A DNA stretch of 64,000 bases from Rosa chinensis (taxonomy: Eukaryota > Streptophyta > Magnoliopsida > Rosales > Rosaceae), in NCBI RefSeq assembly GCF_002994745.2, contig NC_037091.1:8471001-8535000 (forward strand), read 5' to 3'. Each line of letters starts with the position of its first letter. Positions within the stretch are counted from its first letter, which is position 1. Under the pieces are notes generated by a model. The model searched no databases. It was not told the DNA's origin and was given only the letters and a program-made list of their open reading frames with translations. The translations under genes were made by a program, and so were the position numbers. This document shows, one piece after another, positions 35,673-49,119 of this stretch.

Positions 35673-37292
35673 TCACTGTAAAATCGGAGTAAACCAACTA
35701 AGTCGAGAGCGTACGGACACCCTAACGCTTGGGAAAGATCGCTTAACAGAAGAGTCATCCAAGTTGAATATGCCAAGCTCTCGATTTATATATTCTCGCT
35801 GATGAAAAGTCGAGTGATTATTTGTTGCAAAATAAATACAATTTCCTTTCAACATCTCTCTTGCAGGAAGGGAGAATTGACCCGCGCCCGACAAAAACAA
35901 TACTTGATCCTCCAGGCACCGTGCACTAACAATCTTCTTCTCCTTTGGGTGAAGCTTGTAAACATAAAAAGCACTTGTCCTCAAATATACATTAAGGTCA
36001 CGATCTTCTTCCTCAACTCTAGTGATACCATCTCCTCTATCCTCATTATCTTCCAAGTTGTCATGTTCCTCATTGTCGTCATCCGTGTCATGGATACCAT
36101 CTCCTCCATCCTCATTATCTTCCAAGTTGTGATCATGTTCCTCATTGTCGTCATCCATGTCATGGATATCATCTCCTCCATCCTCATTATCTTCCAAGTT
36201 GTCATGTTCCTCATTGTCAGAGTCATTGTCATCATCCCCGCCTTCAACATAATCCTCCTCCTCATTTCCTCCGCCTTCACCTTGACCTCCACCGCCACCA
36301 TCCTCGGGGTTCTCGTCATCATACAATTTCATAAATTTATCTTGCATTTGATGGATCAAATATATTTCACCATTGGTTGCTGACTCTATCAAAAGTGAGT
36401 CTAGTGATGCTTTTAAATAGACTACATAGTCCCCATATACTTCATTCTGGTGACTGAATCTTGGCATTATATCATAGACCAGATATAATTCCACGGCATG
36501 ACCTCCACAACTTAAAGTGTGAGGAGCTGACATAAAGCCATCCTTATCACGACTAAGAACCAAGGCGTATAGCTTGCCAGAAGAAAACAATAAATCCATA
36601 ATGACCTCATTCGCATCTAATACCTCGCAAATACTCCAAGTCGTGTCTCCAGGTCTGCACAAACACAATGTTTCACCGTCTCCAAATAAAGCTGCAATCA
36701 TACATTGCTCTGAAGTGATATCCGAGGTGGACAACACAAGGCAATAGCTGAAACGGGAGGCACCATAGGGTTTCCATCCGGTCGTTTCTACAAAATTTTG
36801 GAAAGATGGAACCGTTCTCAAAGATGGAAGTTGGTGTTGGGCTCCTGAAATGGGATTTACTAGAAACATTGTAGAATCCAGATCTTTCTCCATGACCATG
36901 ATCATCCAGCCTTTAGAAGATCCTTGAAACCACCCTCCTTGAACTGGTTCAGGCAGGTCCAACTTGCCAACTTTGCCGTCATAGAGGTCGAAAAAGCTCA
37001 AGCTCTTATGGCAACATTGAGGAAGTATTAACCAGGGGAGTTGATGTGGAGCACTAGGGATATCTCTGCGCATAGGAATGGTGTTCCAAGACTTGCAAAC
37101 ACTGCTTAATCGTATACGATCACGTACACTTAGGTGCGGCACAACCATCCCCATGACATCGTCAGGTAATGTCTCCCAGGGTCTGGGTCTGCTACAGAGT
37201 AGCCTTTTGATCACACTAACACCAAACACTAAGCAACCGCAAATGACCAGAGCATCAATCATCACCTCCATCTGGCTAAAGTAAATACTCAA
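35673..37292 (-). CDS. F-box protein with DUF295-like C-region and acidic repeats
   Basis: Single-exon ORF of 539 residues. A hydrophobic segment lies at about 10-30 (MIDALVICGCLVFGVSVI), unusual for the family. The F-box is at about 39-72 (ETLPDDVMGMVVPHLSVRDR, then a Cys-Lys-Ser-Trp end). The downstream region (GWMIMVMEKD, FLVNPISGA, the LPSLRTVP area, WSICEV) resembles the DUF295/KIB beta-propeller proteins. F-box proteins of this group act as the substrate-binding part of SCF ubiquitin ligases; no target can be named. Residues about 330-425 form an acidic tract with three near-identical repeats (NEEHDNLEDNEDGGD type) before the last conserved block. Met-1 is followed by MEVMIDA at residue 8, which could be the true start. 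Copy B of the DMC1 3' end begins only ~290 bp upstream, so its promoter may be altered. Confidence 0.85.
   Translation of the reverse strand: MSIYFSQMEVMIDALVICGCLVFGVSVIKRLLCSRPRPWETLPDDVMGMVVPHLSVRDRIRLSSVCKSWNTIPMRRDIPSAPHQLPWLILPQCCHKSLSFFDLYDGKVGKLDLPEPVQGGWFQGSSKGWMIMVMEKDLDSTMFLVNPISGAQHQLPSLRTVPSFQNFVETTGWKPYGASRFSYCLVLSTSDITSEQCMIAALFGDGETLCLCRPGDTTWSICEVLDANEVIMDLLFSSGKLYALVLSRDKDGFMSAPHTLSCGGHAVELYLVYDIMPRFSHQNEVYGDYVVYLKASLDSLLIESATNGEIYLIHQMQDKFMKLYDDENPEDGGGGGQGEGGGNEEEDYVEGGDDDNDSDNEEHDNLEDNEDGGDDIHDMDDDNEEHDHNLEDNEDGGDGIHDTDDDNEEHDNLEDNEDRGDGITRVEEEDRDLNVYLRTSAFYVYKLHPKEKKIVSARCLEDQVLFLSGAGQFSLPAREMLKGNCIYFATNNHSTFHQREYINRELGIFNLDDSSVKRSFPSVRVSVRSRLSWFTPILQ
36018..36230 (-). 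repeat. 69-72-bp coding tandem repeat in the F-box gene
   Basis: The string CCTCATTATCTTCCAAGTTG occurs at 36041, 36110 and 36182. Spacings of 69 and 72 bp are multiples of three, so copy-number changes keep the frame. The repeats encode the Asp/Glu/Asn-rich tract. Confidence 0.88.
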
Positions 37293-37578
37293 TGCTGCAG
37301 CAGTGGCTCTCGGTCGGTCTGTCTCTAGTTAGCTCTGTGTCCGCCTCTGTTATCATAAAAATAAGACCCCCGGCCCATTCTTATCAGCATTAGGGAAAAA
37401 CGTTTCTTTTGCCAATAGTATTAGGAAAATACTAACCTTTTGCGATTAGGAAAAGAATCTAACAGATCCTTGCTGTTTGACTCCAAGTTTAGGTTTAATT
37501 GGGAATTCTCAAGTCCTAAGGAGTAAGAGGTAAACCAGAATCTGAACAAAAAGTAAAAATCCTTTAAAAAAAAAAAAA
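37293..37578. other. Remaining F-box 5' flank
   Basis: About 290 bp between the F-box start and the inserted block. It ends with the left copy of the ~33-bp duplicated target (37546-37578; acaaaaagtaaaaatcc followed by an A run). Confidence 0.6.
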
Positions 37579-39207
37579 CTGAGACTGCATGTTTCATGAC
37601 TATGAATACAGAGCCACACTCAAGAAAAGTTAATAATCCAATAGAACGCAAACTTCACATAACAATCGTAGATGGAGGTTACTATAACTGCATACTAGTA
37701 TATATGGCAAGCTCAAACCTGAGAGGATTGGTTTTATGGGAGCCGCATGGAAAAGCAATGATCAAACTGCAAGGAATGCACTAGTAGGCATGATTATCAA
37801 AATATCAAGTGATCTCTCAGAAACTTGATTAAGAGGCAACGATCAAGTGAGAGCTGTGCAAATTTCTTCAAAAAAGTTCAAGGAATCTATCTATAAAATT
37901 ACTTAGGTAGCTACAGCATTTGCTGTAGAGATAGAGAATACAGTTGGACAACATTTTCCATTCTCAAAATGCATCAGTACTGTTAGTAGGATATCCGCCA
38001 ACATACTACACCATATATCGAAGGTACGTAAGACGTGTATATGGGATTAGGATATGAATGAAAAAGATAATGGACTCGGAAGTATCAAGTTTCAGCAACA
38101 ATGGAGCTTCAGCACACCACAGTGAGCACACACTTGATACTTTCAGAGAATGTTATTAGTTCATTCTTATGACATATTATTAAATTTTGTGGTTTCGTTG
38201 TATATGTTAAAGTATGTGAGAGTTATGCTAAGGATGGGAATTTGCTGAGTGGTATATGTAATTGAATTTTTTTTTTTTTTTTTGGCTGAGTTTGGAGAGA
38301 ACCTCTTACGTAAGGAGGTGTAGAGAACCAGAAGACCGGTAATTGATTTTCTGGAGCATTCACCTCTCTGCATTGTCTGTGTTCAATGTGATCATACATA
38401 TTAAACTGATCTTAGTCTTAGGAAATCATTGATGGTCCTTGGAGCCTTACTAAAAAAGTAGCCTGTTATATCTTTCTGTTCCTCAAAATAAGTCTTGATT
38501 GCTGCTTCTTACTGAACCCACTAAAGAGAATGAGAAAGAAGTTAGGTTTTTGATGTAAGAATGGGCTAGGTCTGTAGGCAATAATTTATGGAAAAAAGAA
38601 ATTGATTTGCAAAGACACTCTGACAAGAGTAATAAGATTTTGACGGCAAGTCCTTAACTTGAGGTTACTCATACCTACAGACACAAGAACAGAGAAGACC
38701 TTTATAACTAGCCAATTAAGGAATAATACTGTGGTGTCCTGATACTTATGCCTAAAGTTTTGTTCTTTCTAAATCAGATAATAACGTTTTCTTAGATAGA
38801 GTAGTACATGTAAACAAGTATCGTACAAGAAAAGCAATTTAAGTGTGCTAGATGCTTTTGCACACTAGATAAGCGCTCAGGTAAAGTAACCTTGCTCAAA
38901 CATTCAATACTGAAGTCATTCATTTTCTAGCATAAGTTGCTAGTGCATTATGTTTACGCTTATCGTTACCACTCTATACCATGCCTCTCCTCTCTGCATA
39001 TCAGTGCCACTTTTTACCAACTATGATAGTATATAGCAGGAAATTAAAATATTACAGTATTTTGTTGCTTCTTGTGTCACAGAAAGGTGTTGCACTTCAG
39101 TCCTTTGCATCTGCAATGCCTCCTGCAGTTATCTGGAAAACGTTCGTTTCTGTCAAGAATAACAACACCTATAGGCCTACCGCCGCCCTACCCTAGTCAT
39201 GAAACAT
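37579..39207. repeat. Duplicated block, copy B (inserted DMC1 3' end)
   Basis: An inserted 1.63-kb segment flanked by ~33-bp direct duplications (37546-37578, 39208-39240). Its first 24 bases (37579-37602) are the reverse complement of DMC1 intron 14 at 31102-31125. From the shared GACTA onward it copies 29516-31115 in direct orientation, with a small insertion (gccgccctacc) near 39182. It includes a second DMC1 exon 15 (about 39097-39141, minus strand). Without upstream exons it is not a gene. The ORFs 37596-37784 and 38981-39196 are chance frames shared with copy A. Confidence 0.88.
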
Positions 39208-39241
39208 ACAAAAAGTAAAAATCCTTTAAAAAAAAAAAAAA

Positions 39242-40115
39242 GAAAACGGAAGAGGGTATATGCTCTCTACCAAGAAGTAGCTCAAGTGATTGTACTTTGA
39301 TTTAATACGCCACATTGAGTCTAATTAATGATATGAAACACAACAGATATGTCTAGTGACGATTGGACTAACCTTTTTATTCTTGGTGCCATGGTATGCA
39401 GAAATTTTTTGATTAAAGAGCCTGCACGTGACTGGGATCAAGATTTGAACCGTTTGTACAATGGATGTGAGATTGACTATGTCGACAATTTTTTTTTTTT
39501 TTCCTAAAAAGTTAGAATATTCACCAGCTTGCTTTTATAGAATTATAGTTGCAACCAAATATGTAAAAGATCGATAATATCTTATATGCGAATATAAAAC
39601 TAAGACTACTTCCAATATTATATACTAGTCTGTAGTCACATATTCTGTATGTGCAAGAATTTTTTTTACTAAAAAATTAATATATGTAAATAGTGTTAGA
39701 TATCTGCAGATAGTGGGTAGGGGAAGTAAGGGTAATGTAGATTGTGGATAGGTGTACTTATCCGCAGAAGAAATATACAAAAAACTATTTTATGGGGTTA
39801 TAATAATATTTTACACAAAAAACTATTTTTCAATTATTTTTTATTTTACTTTGTTAATTCTCTTCTTCTTCTTCTTCTATCTCTGCCTCTCTCTCTCTCT
39901 TCCCATTTTTCTTTTTTTCTTTAGAAGTTGGGAAACATCCGAACTTTATTTGTTTCTACGATCGATGGTAGAATTGAAATTGAATGGAAGATTTTTTTTT
40001 AATTCTATAGAAGAAGAAGATTGGGTTATAGATGATTGATGACCCTCTGACCACAAATCACTTCAATTTTTGTGCTTGATTTTGCATTTGATTTAACAAA
40101 GAAGTTTTAAAAAAT
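39242..40115. other. Intergenic, AT- and CT-rich
   Basis: No gene was recognised. It contains a 'cttcttcttcttcta...ctctctctctctc' run near 39861-39900. ORFs at 39742-40039 are low-complexity. Confidence 0.45.
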
Positions 40116-40534
40116 GGCTAAATACTGACTACTACTTAGTTTGGGTCCAAAATCAATTCAGTCCCTAAACTTCTAATTTCATCAAGAACACTCCTGCACT
40201 TTCAATTTTGATCTAATAGGTCCAATTTGTTAGTCTTCCGACAATTGAGTCATTTAACTTGGTGACGTGACTCATATATGGCCTATGTTTTATGATGTGG
40301 TGTTGAGGTGGCCTGCATAGTCAATTTTGGAGTGAATCCCACTATTAGAAATTTATCAAATAAATAGTTTTTCAATAAATAATTCAACTATAACTTGAAC
40401 CCATAACAGAATATTAATGAATTGGACCTATTAGATCAAAATTGAAAGTACAAGGGTGTTTTTGATAAAATTAGAAGTCCAGGGACTGAATTGATTTTGA
40501 ACCTAAACCACAGAGTAGTAACCAGTATTTAGCC
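40116..40534. repeat. MITE with ~130-bp imperfect TIRs
   Basis: The left arm GGCTAAATACTGACTACTAC is mirrored by the right end (gtagtaaccagtatttagcc). Pairing continues inward through 'ccaaaatcaattcagtccct' and 'ttgatctaataggtccaatt'. The ends are flanked by similar A-rich strings (ttaaaaaat / ctaaaaaaat). The interior, about 419 bp in total, is non-coding. Confidence 0.65.
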
Positions 40535-40552
40535 CTAAAAAAATAAACTGAG

Positions 40553-40712
40553 GTATCAAATTGATTTGTTTTTAAAACTTTAGGTATCATTTTGATCACT
40601 TTTGAAAGTTAGGTATCAAGTTGATTTGTTTTTAAAAATTTAGGTATCATTTTGACCACTTTTAAAAATTTAGGTATCATTTTAATCACTTTTGAAAGTT
40701 GGGTATCATTTT
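40553..40712. repeat. Short tandem repeats 'taggtatcattttgatcactttt'
   Basis: Four to five diverged units of about 35 bp built on 'ttaggtatca(t/a)(t/g)ttgat'. The units are imperfect and alternate between two subtypes. Confidence 0.6.
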
Positions 40713-40804
40713 GTCCTGTGGAGAAAAGTTTTGACCCTAGTGGTGGGTTTTACTAAAAAAAAAAACAACAATGAAAAACAGTGATTTCATGTGATTTCAC
40801 TTTA

Positions 40805-40945
40805 AGAATACTCAAATACCCTCACACCATATTTTTTTTATTTCTTATTTTTACTTTTATGTTATTTTGTTAATTACATTTATATCCCTAATTTATTAAA
40901 TATTAATTTAATATAATTTATGGTGTGAGAGTATTTGAGTATTTT
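40805..40945. repeat. Small inverted repeat
   Basis: 'gaatactcaaataccctcac' and 'gtgagagtatttgagtattt' pair across an AT-rich centre of about 85 bp. It may be a short MITE; target duplication not seen. Confidence 0.5.
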
Positions 40946-41228
40946 CACGTTCACTTTGGCTAACAAACCCTCTTCTCTTAATAATAGTATAAATTCGTCA
41001 CAGACAGAGTTAAGCTGGCCAATCTTTCCAATTTGGTTCGAATGAGATCGGTGCGACAGGCTAGGACGGCGGAGAACTCAAGTGAGTATGCAATTTGGGT
41101 TAAGTCGCCGATCGAGTCGCACTCGTGAGAGGGTAGGGTTTCTAATTTGGGCCGAGGTGAAAAATGACTTATCATTTTCGATAAGTCCCTCTTTATATCC
41201 CTTTTCAGAAACGATAAGTTTAGTTTTT

Positions 41229-41488
41229 TTTTTTTTTTTTTTTGGTTACAAAAAGTTTACGTAAGATAGAGGCTTCTCTACACTACCAGAGCCAGGGCAA
41301 ACCTACGACTTCAACCCAATAGGACTTACGAAACTGGCCAGTATCCCAGCCCAGCCCATTGGTATGGAATTATGTAGAACATTTTCTAGATTGCCTACCA
41401 AATGAGAAATTGTTAGTAGCGAGGATCGAACTTGTGTGGGTTTACACTTCAATTCCACCCTTGCCAACTGAACCAACTCTCATTGGCA
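41229..41488 (-). mobile_element. tRNA-derived SINE with 15-bp TSD
   Basis: The minus-strand element has a pol III box A-like GTTGGTTCAGTTGGC near its 5' end and box B AGTTCGATCC about 40 bp on, and ends in a poly-A run (poly-T on the + strand). It is flanked by ATAAGTTTAGTTTTT at 41214-41228 and 41489-41503. It is 260 bp and non-coding; transcription by pol III and LINE machinery in trans is expected for the class. Confidence 0.82.
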
Positions 41489-41503
41489 ATAAGTTTAGTT
41501 TTT

Positions 41504-42325
41504 GAACCATAACTATCACGCACGAACTCCGTTTTTGGCGTACTATGTGTCTACGGACTCGGTTTAATGTCCTCTAAATCTCTACGACTCTCAAGAAGAA
41601 GATTTCCCAAAATGATTACCCTAAAAAAAATCAACCCTTCCAGCCCCATAGTCATTAAAGAAAAGTAACACTTGTAATAAATTACCTAAATACAGTAAAG
41701 AGGTGAATCAGATACAGGGCGTATCAAGCCATCCCACGTAATGCAAGTTTCCAGTCATTTTGATACAGGCAGGCACTTTTGTAGAAGGAATTCCATGGAT
41801 TGGTGAATAGTTTTTGTTTTAGGCTCTACGCTCCTAGAGATCTTGTTCCTTACGGGGATTGCCCGATGGCTCAAACGAGTGTCTGGGAACGGCGCAAAAT
41901 CCCCACATATATCATTTAGAGAAAACCATTTTACTTGTAAGCTAAACTGCAGACACTGCCCCAGCAAAATTACAGCATGAGATCATTTGAGTCGCATACA
42001 AATTGTACAGACATGCTTGGATCTTGGTAATCATCAACATAACCAGAGGCAATAACAAATTATAATCAACTAGCAACGAAGATATGGATAATTTTCAAGT
42101 CCCAATGACATTCAAATATGCGATTACAATCGGAAAAAAGGTCAAATATCCGCATATATAATGGGTAAAACAACAGCTAAATCCAGAGAAGCAGCCTCTC
42201 CATCATTACAGTTCTCTCTACCTTAACAATGGCATTATTTCAAAACTTCAGCCTACCTCCATTTGACAGACACCGATGCAAGTATATGCCAAGTTACAAC
42301 CACACTGAGAAATACAAAAGGGTGA
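41504..42325. other. Intergenic and MDH 3' flank
   Basis: No separate gene was recognised. The part next to 42326 is probably MDH 3' UTR, with its extent unknown. Confidence 0.45.
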
Positions 42326-44665
<2,340 letters not shown>

Positions 44666-44721
44666 GGATTCAGATGAAGAAAACGAAACGATCTGAAGAT
44701 GCTAAAGTTGATTTGAGATCG

Positions 44722-44745
44722 AGAGAGAGAGAGAGAGAGAGAGAG
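44722..44745. repeat. (GA)n in the MDH 5' UTR
   Basis: A GA run on the + strand, so CT-rich on the transcribed strand, about 60 bp upstream of the MDH start. Such CT-rich leaders are common in highly expressed plant genes. Confidence 0.7.
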
Positions 44746-44780
44746 AGTTAGAGTGAGAGTAGAGAAGTTAGAAGGCGGGG

Positions 44781-44790
44781 GGTATTTATG
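44781..44790 (-). promoter_or_regulatory. Possible MDH TATA box
   Basis: The minus strand reads CATAAATACC about 115 bp upstream of the ATG. It is a plausible but imperfect TATA element. Confidence 0.35.
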
Positions 44791-45329
44791 GGCGAGGAAA
44801 TGATGTTGCCGAGGATATGGATACGTGTCCGAGGGGATAGCTTGAAACGGCGTCGCTTTTGGAGCCTACGAGGGGTGGGGAATGAAACGACGACGTAGAG
44901 CGGTTTGGAAAACAAGGAGACGCTTTGACGGCGTCATGACTTGGGGTTGAACGGGAGGGATATTCCGTCTAGATTCGGACTCGTGATTTGTCGTTGGGAC
45001 AATGGTCATGAACCATGCGTAGAGCTAGAAAAAGGTGTTTTAAAGTTTTCTAACCATTGGTCCTCGTCTGATATGATAGGTGGAGCTTGATGTTTCTATC
45101 TACTTTAATTTGTTATCTGGGTTGAGGCCCCCTTTGGGCTTGTCCCTTTAATGGATTTATCCGTTTCTCCAAAAAAAAAAAAAAAAAAAACCATTAGTCC
45201 TCGTGGGAGATGACGTTGGTTAAGCGATACCAAGTCAAATTGTGAGAGAAAGAAAAATCAAGTGATAATAGAGGCTAAAAATGTATGTCCAAGACAAAAA
45301 AAATTCAGGCCAAGAGAATAACAGATATT
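44791..45329. other. MDH upstream region
   Basis: Contains GC-richer promoter-like sequence to about 45000 and a poly-A run at about 45172-45191. No gene was recognised. Confidence 0.4.
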
Positions 45330-46185
45330 TCAGATTAAATTGATTAAAAAAATGATAATTAATTTGTTCAAAGTAGATTGAATACTAATGTAAATAGATT
45401 GAGAAGACAGATGACAGATAAACCCAATTGTAGTCATCTGCATGAATCTATGCTTCATCTTTTTAGGGATTGCAAAAAGGCTAAGGAAGTTTGGAAAGAT
45501 GCTAGTGTTCCTGTTACTATGCAAAGAACTTTCAACCTTTATGGATTGCTGTTAATCTTTACCAAAGCAACTAAGCATTTTGGCTTTAATTGGTCTCAAT
45601 CGTTTGTGTTTATATGTTGGTTTAGGGGTCATCATTTGGCCCTTAGGCCCTAAACCCGCCCCGCCCGTAAGGCCGAAGCCCGACCGGGCCCTTACATTAG
45701 GGCGGGCCGGCCCGACCCTTTTTAAAATAGGGTAGGGTATGTGCCATGAGAATGAAACCCGGCCCGACCCGTTTGAGCCCTTTAGGGCCAAACCTGGCCC
45801 GCCCGAATAAGCCCTAATAATTTTCTATTTTTTAATTATGTTTTTCTTTTTTCTATAAGATGCAATTTATCTCTTTCTTTGCAATTGATTTCTTAAGCTT
45901 TGTTTTCTTTAGTTTTTATTTTCTTTGTTACATAACAATTAATATTAGGAGATTTAGAGAGATAGTTAATTGAATATAACCACCTTAACTAATATTAATA
46001 AATGTTATAAGTTAATTCCTACACACACACATATTAAAGGGGCCGTGACCACTTACCCAATTTTAACCTAAAAATTGCCCACTTGCTTCACTAAGAGTTT
46101 TTTGACCCCATTTACCCAATTTAAACGCAAGTGACATTTTTACCCCCAATCAAATTATTAAACTACAAAATTCTCTCTCTCCTTC

Positions 46186-46298
<113 letters not shown>

Positions 46299-46734
46299 CT
46301 CCTCCTCGTTGGAGCGTCGGAGGACAAGAATCCGATCCAGGGCGGTGAAGACTTCGATGCAGAAGTCGTCGCCCGGCGAGTCGATGACGGTGACGAAACC
46401 TTTCCGGCTGATTTTGGGCCAACTCGGATCTGTTTCTCCATCCGAATCTTGGCCGGGTCTTCCTTGGGAACCCGACGGCGACGAAGACGTAAGGTGGTTG
46501 AGGTTGAGGTCGGCGGTGGTGCGGTGGAGGAAGAAGCCGCGGGAGACGAGCTCGTCGGCCCAAAGCTTCAAGATCTACCTGTCCGATATCGAGTTTCTTC
46601 ATCCCCAGTCATTCTGATCTGGTGCCCAGATCATTTTTTTTTTATAGTGTGAACTCCGAGAATGGTGAAGGAAAAAAAAGTTAACGTGTACAATTGAACA
46701 TATAAATTGATCAATTGTGTTTTTAGTGTATTCA

Positions 46735-46985
46735 TTTTGGTTCACTTGAGGGCAATAATATGATTATTAGGAGACAATAATATGCGTATTGGGGGGCAAT
46801 AATATGATTACTGGAAGGTAATAATATGATCAATTGTGTCTGTAGTGTATTCATTTTGGTTTTGGGAGTTTATACAATTCACTGGACGGAAATAATATGA
46901 TTATTGGAGGCAACAATATGATTTTTGGGATGCAATAATATGAGTATTGGGGGGCAATAATAACATTACTGGGGGGGCAATAAAT
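46735..46985. repeat. Minisatellite 'ggcaataatatgattattgg'
   Basis: About eight diverged units of 20-35 bp built on GGCAATAATATGATTA(T/C)TGG, with a variable G run. Confidence 0.7.
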
Positions 46986-48385
46986 TCAGACACTGGAATC
47001 CCGACACCAGTCCTGTAGCCGGATTCCTGATTCCTGTCACCGGCAGCCGGATTTCGGTCACCGGAGTCGGCGGCCGGCCACTGGTCACCGAAGTCCGGCA
47101 AAGTGGAGGATGACTTCTCCCTCTAAGTGAGAAAGAAGGAGAGGGAAAAAAAGTCCCAAAAATAAATAAAAAGAATAAAAAAAGAATTAATTGGGTAAAG
47201 GGGAAATAATCCCTTAGAGTGTTTTGAGTAAATGGGGTTAAAAAACTGTTAGTAGAGCGAGTGGGCAAATTTTAAGCTAAAATTGGGTAAATGAGCATTT
47301 CCCCTATTAAATATGATAAACTAAAAACAATGTCTTATATTACCTATATAACCATTGAGCCACATTTTGAGGAAAAAAAAATAATGTAAGTTTTTTTTTT
47401 TTTATTAAACAAAATAAGGCCCTTTTCGGTCCTATTTGGCCATATTCAGAAGGTCGGCCCGATCCGGCCCTTTCGGCCCTAATAGATCGGGCTTTTAGGG
47501 CGGGTAAGGATCAGCATATTTAAGTCCCGGCCTGACCCTACTCGGCCTTAAATTTTGTTGACTTTGACTAGGCCCGGCCCGGCCCGACCCTAAGCCCTAA
47601 AATTTAGGGTAGGGCCGGCCCTAGCCCGGCCCATGATGACCCATATGCTCGTTTATTTGGAAATGGAGAAACAAGATTATTTTTATAGTGATTTTAAAGG
47701 TCCTCATAATACTTCCACCATTATTCTTCAATATTTGCTGGAATGGAACAATGTTAATATGAAGCAATATGGAGACTCTAGTACTAGGGTGGAAATGATT
47801 GGTTAGAAGAAACCTAACAGAGACCACTTTAAACTTAATGTGGATGGTTCTAGGAATGAGAAGGGTTATAGGTGCTAGTGGAGTTATTAGAAATAATGAG
47901 GATGTTCGGTGCAAGGGTTTTGTGCAGAATAATGGTTATGGGGAGATCTTGCAAGCTGAAGCTTGGGGCCTTATGAGTGGTCTTCGAGTTGTGGTTAATA
48001 TGCAAATTAAGCATCTGGATGTGGAATCTGATTCTGCTACTCTCATAAATCTTATTCAGAGTAATGATATTGATTTACACTCTTTAAGGACTCATATTAA
48101 ACTGCAGATCCTTGATAAATCATTTTGAGTTCTGCTCCATCAAGCATATTCATCGAGAAAGAAATATGGTGGGAGAGATCTCACCTAAGCATAGTTTGGA
48201 CAATGAATTAGGAGTTTGCAGACCGGACACAAACCCTCCTTTTGTTAATCAAGTTTTGATGGATGATATTGATGGCCTAGTAAGGCCTAGAAATATTGTA
48301 ACAGCTATGGCTAAGTAGCAGTTGTTTTTTTCTTTTTTGTTATGCTCTTAAATGGCTCCATGTGACAAAAAAGAAGAAGATAATT

Positions 48386-49119
48386 AATGTCCATTATTAT
48401 TTTGGTCCAGTGATATAAATTTTTTATTCGTAAGTGAGAGGTTTTGAGTTTGATTCACAAAACTAGTTGTTGTAATATTCTTCTCTAATCTCTGGTTAGT
48501 TAATGGTTAGAGATCGATATCGTTAAATATTTTTTTATATCTGAGTTGTTTTAATTGTTTTTCACACTTGATTGACCATTAATTTTCTTAGCAACCACTG
48601 AGTGAACTAAATGAACACTACTTAGAAACTAGTCTTTTATTACGTAGAATTGGTTTATCATTTCGTGCCACTAACATATTTATCAATGTTTTACATAGAA
48701 GCTGTTACAAATGTTTTTGTAATAGAGAAATCATTTACAAAAGTGAAACAATAATGATTTAGGAAATTCATTGTTGTTTAAATTTTCTGTTTTCAATATT
48801 TGAGAAAGCATTTGCTAATTCTCAAAAAAGAGAGAAAGCATTTGGTAGAATGATTTGTGAATAGGTTTGGGTCTACGGGCCCGAAAACAAATCCAACCCG
48901 TAAACATACCGACCCGGCTCAAATTTGTAACCGTTCGTGTCACTATATGATTCTGCGTCGTCTAGAAACATCCACAGCATTCTCCCATATTCAAAAAACC
49001 ACCTGGTCCTCCATCCGCGGTGTTTCCAGACCTCTCCTTCAAAACTCTCCATCGCTCCCAAAATCGCTTCTGGCGTCCCAAACTCTTCATCCTCCGGTGA
49101 TCGATCACAGTCTTCAGTT
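48386..49119. other. SLU7 upstream region
   Basis: AT-rich sequence then a GC-richer leader from about 48950. The ORFs 48857-49269 cover the probable 5' UTR and exon 1 in the wrong frames. No separate gene was recognised. Confidence 0.4.

Noticed and set aside
37579..39207. A TIR transposon (ends atgtttcatgacta / tagtcatgaaacat)
   Set aside because: Both end sequences derive from the same DMC1 intron 14 stretch, the source copy is continuous with the gene, and the ~33-bp flanking duplication is too long for cut-and-paste elements. Repair with template switching fits better, though a genome search would settle it.
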